Made by a program: the position numbers and the translations under genes. Source: Corallium rubrum (Eukaryota; Cnidaria; Anthozoa; Scleralcyonacea; Coralliidae). Taken from it: a stretch of DNA of 64,000 nt. How positions within the stretch are numbered: position 1 is the stretch's first letter; each line of letters opens with the position of its first letter. Location of the stretch: the NCBI GenBank assembly GCA_964035015.1, contig OZ036003.1:5499754-5563753 (forward strand). Direction: 5' to 3'. The notes beneath the pieces were generated by a model. That model had not been told where the DNA came from. It saw nothing but the letters and a program-made list of their open reading frames with translations, and made no database searches. This document shows, in pieces, positions 1 to 44,313 of this stretch.

Positions 1-3000
1 TAGCTATGCTCCACCCCCACCGACTTTTTAATCACCTATCTAATATCCCATGGGATATTTGTTGACAATCGAAATGTCACAGTGCACAACGGAGTATGTT
101 TTCATCGATTGCATTTCGTGTGTGTGCTTTATCGGGCGTCGACTGCTATTCGGCACAAAGTGATGGGTGATGATGGTAGACCTTCATCAATGTTAACAAC
201 GAGCTCGTAAAAGCCTAGAAGAATTTTCTGCTCGATCGCTGCTGATATTCAGGTCAAGCGAAGGACTAGAACGAATATCTGGTAGACAGCCGATAGCTAA
301 AGCTGTCAGCAGTGGAATCTTTTGTGTTGAACAACGGAAACCGTTTAGGTTGCTAGCGATGGGAATGTCAATGACTCCGCTTTGCAAGTCCCTCGAGATG
401 TGAGCTTTCAGAAATAGACATTCGGATACCCGAAGGTGAGTTAACAGACACAAATCCTTTTATTTACTTTAATATATCAGGTGGATTTTCGAGCAGATGG
501 GGGTTGTCTTTTGTGCGGTTTTTAATAGAAAGAGACAGAACGGCTTTAGTCTCATCGCCTTTCGTGGACTTTGTTTGTTTCACGTTCTAATTAAAACAAG
601 TCGCATTTTGCTACTTCGAACGTTCGTAGAAATACTAAACGACATGCATGGTTTTCGCTTCTGTTGCTTTTTCGGTATTTAAATGACTGTGAAAAGCTTG
701 TCTCCCACTGATTCGTTTGCTTGTCGTTATAATTAAAATATCGTGTACTCTTCTGATTAAATTAAACAACAGATATTCAAACAAATTGGCACAGTGAAAT
801 CAACATACTAAAGACCAGGTCAATTTCAATTCCATAATCCTTCGTACGGCTTTATATCGGTTCGTAGTCTAATTTTTGTAGTGTTGCAATTAAAATACCA
901 AAGAACTGACATTGTATTTTGAAACAAGCGAATCGGTTTCATGATCTTATTAATTCACGAATGGTAGCTAAATCTGCCGCTTTGTTTTTCAACAAAAAAA
1001 GGAATTGCGCCGGGCTGTTCGGTATCAGTCATAATTCTATCAGTAATACGTTATATTTGATAAAAACACCTCATGAAGAATAGGCTGTCTGTGGTTAACG
1101 TATTTATATTTTTGTGTCTGTCAGGACAAACAGATTCATCAACTTGAAAGGTTTTCTGACAATTTCCTGAACCACAGGAATGTAAACTTTCTTTTTTTCC
1201 CGTTGAACAACGTTTAAGGATATAAAGAGAACCTTATTTATATTAAAACTGAATTAAAAGATGGCTGTCGAGAATTGTTTCATCCCCATAATGTAGTTTA
1301 GAACTGCCAAGACTTTGTTGTGGCATGTTGGATCGTGTGTTTTTCTTGGGCACACTGAGACCCGGAAATGATAAATTATGCGTTTGTTAGTTGTTGAAGA
1401 TGTGTTGAACGCCGCGCTAGTTAATTTTAGTTTGCTTCTAACCCCCATCATCATTATTCGGTCTGTTGATGATGAGAACGTAAGGAATTTTCATTTGCGA
1501 CTTTCTGACAAACTGTTGTTGAACTACATCGTAATTTGTCTGTGCTCCTTGAGTTGTAATTTGAGTACCTCGCTATTAAGATCGATATAATTTCTTTTTC
1601 AGTTCCTTCCGAGTGTCTTGCTAGTTTGGCAGTTGATCAAATTCAAAAACATGTTTTATTTCCCACTCCCTCGCACGAAATCAGAGGTTATTTGTTTTAC
1701 ACGTAACGTATTTCGTTAATCCATATTAAAGATACTGTTATAAGAAAGACGCAATGTCGTTAATACTCATATTTGTCTTATTGACTTTTCCTTGGTCTGA
1801 CTGTTTCAAGAGCTTTGCACTTCGCTTTTCTTTATAGGACTATTTAAAGTAATGTCTTGTTCACTATATTGACACGCCGATGCTATGCTGTATCTTGAAA
1901 GGCAACAGAACAGAACACTTCAGTACAATTTGACACGTGTCGGAAAAGTGTTTTCGTAGGGATAAGAAAGCATACTTTAGAAGGTTATGAAAACTGACAA
2001 ACTGAAATATATCGCAGACTTTATGTTCGACTGATGGTATCTTCAGTATTGCAACGTGTCATATTACATAACATCACATCCTTGCTAAGAATTTTACAAC
2101 AGCATGGGTGGCAACCTGAGTGTTGATATTACAAAACATCAAATCTCTGAGGGGGCCCTGGAAGTAATATTCCATTTTATTTTCATACTATTTCATTCTA
2201 CAACATTCTCAATTTTTTGTGTTTCTAAACACTAGTTAGAATAGTCGTTTTTTTCGTTCTCATTCTGGGGGTGTTTTCTTTCAACTTTTTATCCAGTTTG
2301 ACTGGTTTTCCATTTTAGCTAGTATGTAATTACAACCATGTGATACAAACAACACATATAGATCACTCAATTCTCTAGTGTTTTCTGGAATTTTAGTATT
2401 ACATGTAAACTTGTTCACCATTTGATTTGGAGTATGTTTTATTGATAATCAAGGTTAAATTTAAATGTTTATTCAAGGGAGGAGGGGTTTGTTTTAGCTG
2501 TTGACTTCTGGTTCTAATTTTTTAAGCTGATTTCTATAGCTACTAAGTAGTTTGTTAAATCACATTGACAGAAAACCAACTAAGTACAAGTTTGAGATAA
2601 GAGTGTTTTTGTCTAGCCTTTTCTCTGATTTCTGGTTGTACATTAAGGTTTACTTTTATGATTCCTGCCATCCTGTTGTGTTTTCCAGAGATGATGTACC
2701 TGTTATGTATCGAATATTACAAACAACCTACACTATACACTTTATCAATAAGCTTTTGGTATTATTAAAATATACTGTAAGTACAGCTGTCCTTCACCAA
2801 TTAATTGCCAGACAGTCATCCTGACTGAATTACAGATAAATTTAAAACAAATTGGTCACACCAGTACAATATATACTGTTACTAGAATTTACTAAGGAAG
2901 TGATGTTGCTAATAATGTTGCCAGGCTTTCCTAAATGAGACAGTGAGAGAATTATACATAAATTGGACTATGGATGTAGAAATAATATGCTATTGACCAT

Positions 3001-5398
3001 ACTTGGAGATGATAGACAAAATGAGAAACGTTGCTCAATAAACATGGACATGCTGTACTGCAAAACAAATTATCTTTTATGGTAGTGAATGCTAACTGAG
3101 AAAGTGTTTAGTTCATAGTTGCAGAATTGTACAATTATAGTAATTAAGTGACACCCCTTTCCCTCTCAATGCTCTCATGAGAAAAGGGGCAACTGCCCCC
3201 CCCCCCCCCCCTATGATTTTGATAATGTCACACATCACATTTGTTCCCAGAGCACAGAATAAAGAGCTATGGTCATTTAATATCATAACTCTGACAATGA
3301 GTTTTCACGTTGCGTTCGCGCTTCATCCCTAACTATTATTTTACAGTCATTTCACTTTTCATGAAAATGTTCGGAGATTCGTTCCGAAGTTCACAAGTTC
3401 ATTGGGAAGTTCAAAGCTCATTTTACCATGAACTTCGTAACAAACTTCTGAACATTTTGGTGAAAAGTGACAAGTGAGTTCAATGCAAATACTGTAGTTT
3501 AGACAAAATCTTTTGTAAAAATGAGAGAACGTGTCTTAAAAAGTATGTTTTAAAATGTTCAAATATGATGTCAGATCACGGGAAATGCCATTTCAGAGAC
3601 TCAAATTTCAAAAATTTTCCAGGGGAAAATGCCCCCAGACCCCCCTAGAAACTGGACATTCTTACTGCCCCCCTGACTAAAAAATCCTGCCTATGGCCCT
3701 GGAGCCGGGCCAGCCCACCTGGCTGAGATCTTGTGTTGTGAGCCTGAGATCTCCTTTACCCAGGCTGTTATTTTCCCATGTAAACACGATTTACCTGTTT
3801 GGCTTAACTCATTCCTGTCCGGGGGCTTCCCCAGAGGTGAATAAAATCGTCTGGCGTTAGCCAGAATAAAATACTAAAGACCAATTCGGACAAGAAAGAG
3901 TTAATTGGCTACCCACATACGAAGCGGATAACTTTTCAACTGCCCAGGCTGGTACTAAAAGCTTCGTACATGAGAAAAATTTGTTTTTATCAGCTTTTTC
4001 AACATATTAACAATTTACAAGTTCTGCTTCATGTAAGACATGAGACTTCGTTTCGTGTCTTACCAGAACTGATAAGTTATGCAATTAGCACAACAAGCAA
4101 GCAAGCCCAGCTAGCCCTTCTCATGTAAACACAATAAAAATCATCTCGGCAAAGCGGGCTACATTTTAGCTTGGGTACCTGGCTGGCTCACCTCCATATA
4201 CAGTAAAAAAAATATTTTTTTTGAATTTTGGGTCTCTGAAACAGCATTTCCTGCATTTTGAGGACACTTTTGAGCAAAATATAAAGGTCTGAAATCCCAT
4301 TTTTTAACAGAGATTCTCGTCATTTTAACACCACATAACAGTTAATAGACATATTACAACATACCAGCGGTTATATTAGTGGGCCCCCACTTACTCAGGA
4401 TTGAAATGTTCCGGGGTCGAGGTCAATACTCAGGCAGCCATCTCTATAGCTGAGGAACTTGTACTCAGATTTACAAACTCAAAACAGCATTTAAGCATTT
4501 TTATTACTTCAGATAAGCAGGGGCCCACACAAGGACAGGAGTAAGGGGCCCACTGGGAAATTTCTTGGTGTCCCTGTGGGCGAGCAGGGGTTTCATTAGA
4601 AGCCGGCAACCGGCGAACTCCAGCGGTTACTTTCCAAATCATCGTCGGCTACTTTCATAATCATTGTTTTAAATTTTAATAGTAAATACCGTATACGTGT
4701 TCACTTTGAGCCGTTCCATTTTCTTTTGAAAGCGTAAATGAACGTGAAGAAAGCTGATTTCTGTGGAAATTTGTAATTTCTTGCTTGCTCATTTTCTGTA
4801 TTAAATCTGTATTAGGAGCCTCAACGATGACGTCATTTAAACAAGAATTATATTTGCAAAACAACAAGAATGAATAATTTTTACTCCCTAGAGTAATGCC
4901 AACACCGTCCCCGTTCTTTATACAACGCCACTTAGAGCATTTTCACGTCTTCAGGACGACGTCAACGGCTAAAAGATGAGAACTGTTGCTTAAGATTGAC
5001 TTCAAATCTTCAATACAGACACTACAATAATTTTAGCAAAGTGCTGGAAATGGTGTTTCCGAGGTTCTAGACTTCAAAAATTTCCCGGGTGCGCCTCCAT
5101 GTTCAGCCGCCTACTTTCTAAAATGAGCCTGCTACTTTCAAAATTAATGAAACCCCTGGGTGAGTCCGCACCTTTTTATTGTCTGCTGAAAGTTGAGCTG
5201 GGAAATCTTACACCAATGTTGACCAGCAGGCAAAAAAGCTACCCCATTTCTACCCCTGCAAGTTCTAGTCTGTATCAAGTTGCCAGATGTTTCTGAAAAA
5301 CCCAGCAGAATGTAATGTTGTAATCTGTAGCTTACAGCGCATAGAAACATGTTTATTTAATTAATTTTTTTTTTAAAAATGGAATCTATTTTTAAGTG
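1..5398. other. Upstream non-coding region, repeat remnants
   Basis: No convincing protein-coding exon is visible on either strand. Short open frames here have no recognisable domain and read through low-complexity AT-rich DNA. A good splice-donor-like string (GAAG|gtgagt) occurs near 434-440 and could end an untranslated first exon of the RhoGEF gene, but nothing confirms this. Other contents are a poly-C run near 3196-3211, a transposon-end-like stretch at about 3540-3705 resembling the right end of the element that ends at 46596, a hairpin motif at about 3848-3865, and a hAT-like element at 4585-5158. Confidence 0.5.
4585..5158. mobile_element. hAT-like non-autonomous element
   Basis: The stretch is bounded by matching inverted ends, CAGGGGTTTCATTA at 4585 and its complement TAATGAAACCCCTG ending at 5158. 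CAGGGG-type ends are typical of hAT elements. No clean 8-bp target duplication is visible (flanks tgggcgag and ggtgagtc). A second repeat ('agcattttcacgtcttcagg') lies inside at about 4936-5045. An inverted relative of it occurs near 14940-15060. Confidence 0.5.
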
Positions 5399-37938
<32,540 letters not shown>

Positions 37939-38999
37939 AGAGCTCGACGGAGTTTTTCCAGCCATTAATGAATTCTACTGATCGAAATTCGGAAATTTAA
38001 ATATTAAAACCCAGACTCCATTGTCTATTGAAGTGCCAAGGGGAGCTGGCTACTGTAATTTGGCGCCAACTTGACGGCCAAAATACATTCTCCCCCTAGC
38101 CTTTAGTGATTTCAGGAAACCAGACATTGTGACGTCTTCTCTTTGTTTTGAACAGAAAACGATAAAATGGGATCTATTGGCGAGTTGCCAGGTGCGCACG
38201 CATCATTTTGGCAGTGACGCAGAGCCTGCGCTCCTTTTGTCCAACGACAAGGAGCCATCGGCTCTGGCCGGAACAAAGTAAAGCCGTACGGCGATTGGTT
38301 AAAATCTTCATGAGCGTTCTTTTGGAAAGTCCAAGTTTTTCTGACTCGACATTGTGGTTCCGACCAAAGCCACAGCCGATGACTCCTTGTCGTTGGACAA
38401 AAGCACACGTATACAAGTAAACTTCCAGAAACTATACAAGGACTATGATACATTAAGGTTATAAAGCTGAATTTTGATCCACGGTAACCATGAACTTTTT
38501 GTATCCGTTATTCTTGGCTTATCGAAACGAACCCGCTAGCATTATGCGCGCAAAAGACCTGGTAACTCGCCTATTGGTCGTTTTCACCTGACGTCATGAC
38601 CGCCATATTGGTGTCCGCAATTAATCCCATGGGATTGAGTTCTCTACTTACTACCCTATCGACTTTCAGCACACGAATATGGCCGCCGCTCATGTGAATT
38701 GAAAACGATTGATATTTCTTCTGTAGAAAAACAGTGCGTTGTTAACCAAACGAGTTGAAGACTGGGACGAGGTGGCAGCGCTAAGATACTTGGGATTGTG
38801 TGGAGGGACAAATGTCAAGAAACAGAACAGGAAAAATCTTGTTTTAAGATTTTCTTGTCCCGTCTGCATGATAGTAATTTTTCTGGGTTTTCTTGATAAG
38901 ATATTTTGTCTTAAAACAAGATGAAATATCTTAAAACAAGAAATAAAATCTTAAAATAAGAAAATTTATCTCGACAAGATTTGGAGGTTTTGCAGTGTT

Positions 39000-39512
39000 A
39001 ACAACCTCGTACCCAGGGTATTTTGCCTCCACGTTTGGGAGGTTGGCGAAAATGGCCCTGGCATCGGCTGGTCGATTCTATAATCTGATTGCCAGTTTAA
39101 GAACTCGATTGATTCAGATAGAGTATAATTTATTTATGAAGATTTGAATTGCAATAGATCCACTTTGCGAAGTTCACCCAAAGAATGAAAACGATAGTTT
39201 TGGTTAAAGTCGAGAACAACATTAGATATATGTTTGTTCATGACATTTACATGTATCCTGGATAATCGAGGGGAGTATCATGATGAATAATGCTAGCCAG
39301 TTGCTTTTATGATAAAGGCTTTACATGAGTGAGTCGGCAGAGCGTTAAGTATTTCTCATTCATTATTCATGTATGTATACGTATTATAACGAAAACAAAA
39401 CAAAACACAAAGACCGCATAAATTTTCTTGCCAAAATGCTGGGTGTCACGTGACCAGCCAATGCCTCAACGTTGGGAGGTCGGCGAAAATGGCCCTGGGT
39501 ACGAGGTTGAGT
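39000..39512. mobile_element. MITE with CCTCGTACCCAGGG-type ends
   Basis: The left end (aacctcgtacccagggtatt, then gggaggttggcgaaaatggc) and the right end (gggaggtcggcgaaaatggc, then ctgggtacgaggttg) mostly mirror each other. A larger relative with similar ends is at 46990-47895 and a fragment at about 9345-9420. Confidence 0.65.
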
Positions 39513-40169
39513 GTAAACTTATCTCAATCTTACAGTCAAGCCGGATGTTCTTTACGGCGCGACCTTGTAATATTGACAGCAACATTGCAATGTTTACTAG
39601 CTAACAATACATGGCGACTCCTTGGCAAGTCGCATTTTAAATATCGAACTTCATGACTTTCAATAGAACTTCATATTATGTGAAGTTCGATATTTAAAAT
39701 GCGAATTTTTAGCGACTTGCTCAGTGCAATGTTGCTATCAACATTGCAAGTTCGCGCGGGAAAGAACATCTGGTTTGACTGTAAACCGAAACTCTTATCT
39801 TAATTCTAAATCCGGATTCTAATTCTAATCTCTGACTCTGATCCTATGCGCAGTACATCAAAAATTAATATCTTGATCACGCATGGGGTTAGTAACTGCA
39901 CGTGTAAACGATCCCAAGCGTACCAGCCGCAGACAGCATCACCTCTTTCCAACCTCAACTCGTTTGGTGAACGATGAATATGAAATGCATTTGCAAAGCA
40001 AATAGCCTAATTAATGTTCTTCTGATTTTTGGAACCAATAGACAGACACAAAGACAGTCATCTAAAATGTAGTCTGTATTCTTAAAAATAAAACAATCTT
40101 AGAGGATCTAAATACCTGAGCCTTATGGTTTACTTTTACTTTACATTTTAAAAAAACATACATCATAAT

Positions 40170-40200
40170 AGTATATAGTGTATGTATATATGTATATGTA

Positions 40201-40256
<56 letters not shown>

Positions 40257-40300
40257 TATGTATGTATGTATGTATGTATGTATGTATGTATGTATGTATG

Positions 40301-40360
<60 letters not shown>
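40170..40360 (+). repeat. Compound (GT)n-(GTAT)n-(TA)n microsatellite
   Basis: The order is tatatgtatatg words, then (tg)n at about 40206-40248, (tatg)n at about 40256-40306 and (ta)n at about 40306-40359. The open frames reading CVCVCV and MYVCMYVC are artefacts. Confidence 0.95.
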
Positions 40361-40364
<4 letters not shown>

Positions 40365-42073
40365 TGTGTTGATATTTAATACACGAAGAGACTTGACATA
40401 TGAACGCTGTACATGTGTGGAAATAATGCTTTCTTTCTTAGCTTTCCTACTGTCTGATGATCAGAGTTTGATCAAGTCTTTCTCGTCTCGGATGTGTTTT
40501 GCGTGTTCACAGACATAGTTTGATATTGGTCAGTAATGTCGCTAGCTGTGTTGATATTTAATACCCGAAGAGACTCGACATATGAACGCTGTGTACATGT
40601 GTGGAAATACGTTACAGGCAATCGTGTTTTGTGTATTGCAAATTGCGTTTTCTATCGGAGATTCGATTGTGTTTTGACTTTTGTCTGTGACCTAAATGTG
40701 TTTAGACGGCGGCTTTAGATCTTAGCACTGCATGTGACAACCTGCGCGTGATTTTGCAGCAGCCCGAGTGAACGCCTGACCAGGCGTCTTGTTCTATTCT
40801 ATTCTTGAACTAGAAATTACTATCGCAAGTGAAGTGCTGCCTACTCCACAAGCAACTCTATGTAGTCTGTGACCAATGTGACACCCCTTCGTCCACTCTA
40901 CCCAAGATTGCCCACTCCACCTGAGTTTGCCCACTCCACCCAAGTTTACCCACGTTTTTCTCACCTCTTCCCAGCAGGACACTGGAAAGTCCAAAAATTT
41001 AATATTAATTATAATAGACAGAGTATTTACACATTTCTTCTATATTTAACAATTAGACAATGAGCCCGAGTTTTCTATGAGCGAATAGTCAACGAGGCGA
41101 AGCCGAGTTGACTATCACTCATAGAAAATGAGGGCGAGTTGTCTAATTGTTTTAGTATAAATTTACCAACAAAAGTTAAATAAATTCTCGACCATAACAC
41201 ATTCTTTGAGGCTCATTTAATACATTTTTTAACTGCCAACTACAAACGTTCAACAGTCATTTCGGACATCTCCTTGACCCGTACAGGAACTGATGGAAAA
41301 GTAAAGTTTTCTTGCATAATTTAGCATGGATTTTCATGTACAATATTGAAACAATATATATTCAGTCATTTGATTTGTAAAAGTGACAAAAAGTTGAAAG
41401 AAACGTTCAATTTAGCATATAGTTTACAACACGAAATCTTGTAAACAGCAAGTGTAATTTTGAAAGGTGTTTTGCTTGCAGTTATTTTATTTTAAACGAA
41501 CACAGATAAACAATTTAACGATCTTACCATTCATAATTTCCATTCTAACCATTTTGTAGCCATTTTTGTTTTCTGTAGAACGTATTGCTTCACCTAAATG
41601 TTCAATTTCTTCTTTCATTTGCACACTCCGTTATAATTTCGGTGCCACTGTTGCTTAACAGAACAGCCGCTGGCTCTTAATGATCATTGTTCATGCTATA
41701 CTACGCATTTTGTCATTGGTCAATTTTTTTAAAAGAATGACTTTCATTGGTTTATCCCAGAGGTTTATATCACCAATTATAAACTCCTGCAATAGCCAAT
41801 GAAATTCAAGGATTTGCATTATAAACTTGTAAATTTATACTAATTTTAATTATAAAATTGAAAACTACAAGTTACTATAACTTATCACTTGACATAATAT
41901 GGCAAGGGTTTTGACAGGATATACACACAATAATATACAAATATTAAATAATCATGCCTCTTGCTCTAGTGCTGTGGCAAAACTGTCAATGCAATTCCAA
42001 ATGCTTAATTATGTTTTGACAAATCTAGAGCTTTAATAAAATTATACAGTACAGCAAATTATGTACCATTGTA

Positions 42074-42315
42074 TCAGTCAACATACACAAACGCAGTCAG
42101 AATGTTGATCAGCACAAACACAATGAACCCACACCAATATACATTGTACACCTAAAAATAGAAGAAAACAACCATGAAATTTCCTACCAAGGAACAGTTG
42201 TCAGTTGTAGAAACTGATATCTTACCTCGACAAGATAAACTCTCCTCACCGAGATTGTAAGACAGTTCACAACAGTGTGTCGTGGAATTGCCATTTGCTC
42301 ATTTAGAAAATCCAT
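42074..42315 (-). CDS. Possible small single-pass membrane protein (two exons, hypothetical)
   Basis: On the minus strand, an ATG at 42315-42313 opens MDFLNEQMAIPRHTVVNCL and continues to a donor GAG|gtaaga (exon 42226-42315). A clean acceptor (tatttttag) leads in the same phase to exon 42074-42151, which encodes a hydrophobic segment (WCGFIVFVLINILTAFVYV) and a TGA stop. The product would be about 55 residues with a C-terminal membrane anchor. The frame also stays open upstream to about 42435, so the true start or first exon may be further upstream. I do not recognise the family. Competing open frames on the same strand at 42380-42545 make the 5' end uncertain. Confidence 0.35.
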
Positions 42316-44313
42316 CGCCGCCGTGGTGTTGACAACTTCTGATCGACATGTCTCAATGGACGAGTTCTTTGGCTTGTCTACTAACCAACGGCAACAAACA
42401 ACAGTTTGTTCAGCGACAGAAATCTCTCACGAGGAATGAGATCATGGTTGTCGAGTTCCACTCGATAGTTTGTGCTGTTAACAGCGCTGATAAACTCATG
42501 AAAGAGCACTGCTTTCCTCGAGACTGGCCACTGAAACCTTCATGACCTTGACGAATACTTCAACGAGAAAGTAAAGACATGATGTATTTGTTCTTATCGT
42601 GAATTTTCTGTCGAGGAAGAAGCAGGAAGAAGCTGAGTAATGGTAGCGGAACATGCGCACTGAGTCACATCAGCTCATATATGGATGACGTAATGCCGAC
42701 AGACAAATAGCTCGGAAAAAGGACTGGGCATGAGAAACGTCAAGAATATGTGCTGACGCATGTTAAATGACTCAGTGGAGACTTTGTGCCGCCGCCCTCG
42801 CATTTTTAGCCTGTGACTCCGACTCTTTCCGACGGGGCGGCGATTTTATATTAAGGATTTTTAAACTTTTACTGTTGAGTTAACTCTACCTATTTTTCTC
42901 GAGCGCTAGAGCTTTAATTTTTTGTTTAGTTTAGTTAACCTTGCACCCTCGTTAATTAAAGATTATTTTATGATTATTCAACATTGATTGATTGATACAT
43001 CCGCCCTGGATTTGCGACGAACTTTCTACGGCTCTCTCTCTTTCTTTATTTTGTTTTTCTCTTCTCCTACTCTTTCCTCCTCTAAACTTCAATTCACTTG
43101 CGTTGTCATTATTATTTATCACAATAATAATAATAGATATAAATTTAATCAAATTAAATTAGATATACTATATAGCATATGACGTATTCCTGACTCAGCT
43201 GACTCAGCTTTTCTGAAGAATTGCTATAGCAGCGCGTTTTATTCCTCGATCATTAGTTGCAACATCTTCTTGAGGAGTTAAGATTAAGTAAAATGAATGG
43301 CAAGAAAGAAAGAAATGCAATAAAAGGTAAAACGCTTAAATCTAAAGAAGTACTTAAGAATTATTAATAAAATACTTTACTAAACAACTTAGTGACAGAA
43401 TTTTTACCATGCGTAAAATTTTAAGAGAAAAGAGTATTCAAATGGTTATAGTTAAGTTTAGTATGGTTAACTGAACTGTAAATTTAGAATATAAACAATT
43501 ATTTTTTGTGCAGTACAAAAAAGTAGTGATGAAATAACTATATACTCACGGGTTCAATTCCTAGCCGAAAGGCCTTGATGTTGCATTTTTTGCAACTGGT
43601 CCTGGTTTTGGTCTTATAATATATATATGTATATATATATTCTACACTTGTTAGTTACTACTGCTTCCGAGTGCTGGGTTCACAATTCTCGTGACTACCA
43701 ACATCATTAATTTAAAACCTTGAATGACCGAGTTAAAATGGTCTCATGATGTAATTTAATGATGTCATATCTTTCTTCAAATTTATTAAACTGTCCTTCT
43801 AAAATGTTTGTCATCGTGACGGAGTTAAATAATTGAGTTGTATTTAATAAATTAGTTAAAGAAAAAGCACAACTGCCATGACAAAGTAAAATATGATACG
43901 TTGTACGTATAATGTAATGTAACCAGGCTATAATGTATAAACAGGCGTTTGTTGGACTTTCATCAATTACAGACTCTGACCGTGTCTTGGTCTCTTCCGA
44001 GTCTGGGGCTCAGAAATCTTTTCTGAGTAATTGCATGAGCTTGACATTTAAACCGTCCAACAAACGCTGTTTTAAAGTAAAATATTATAGTTATCACACA
44101 AGAGTGCTTTTCTTATTAGCCAGACTGAATTTTGGCGCACGTTTTTGCCTTTTGGTACTGATTGATCAAGCAGATAATTATGGCACAGTGATTTTTTGGC
44201 GCAAGCTTTCTAGTTTTTAGGTGCTTCTGGCGCACAAATAATAAGTTAATAACTGTTTGAAAAACTTTGGTGCAGAGAATTCTGAAATTCACCCTGGCTT
44301 ATTAGGGAGAATT
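42316..44313. other. Intergenic region, few recognisable features
   Basis: The stretch at 42380-42560 has three overlapping minus-strand open frames of unclear status. One reads RGKQCSFMSLSALL, reminiscent of the Gln-Cys segment of cysteine peptidases carried by some mobile elements. About 43553-43655 is a + strand SINE tail (ggttcaattcctagc ... attctacac) with a TA-rich insert. A short inverted pair (caggcgtttgttggacttt at 43942 and gtccaacaaacgctg at 44056) brackets about 43940-44075. No other gene is supported. Confidence 0.5.

Larger units (their letters stand above)
37939..42073. other. Intergenic region downstream of the RhoGEF gene
   Basis: No coding sequence is recognised. Contents are a palindromic unit at about 38205-38410 (tccttttgtccaacgacaag ... 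ccttgtcgttggacaaaag) and an element with inverted ends at about 39000-39512 (aacctcgtacccaggg ... ccctgggtacgaggtt). There is also a palindrome at 39535-39785, a compound microsatellite at 40170-40360, a 60-bp direct repeat at 40363 and 40543, and a palindrome at 41040-41150 centred on cgaggcgaagccgag. Confidence 0.65.
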
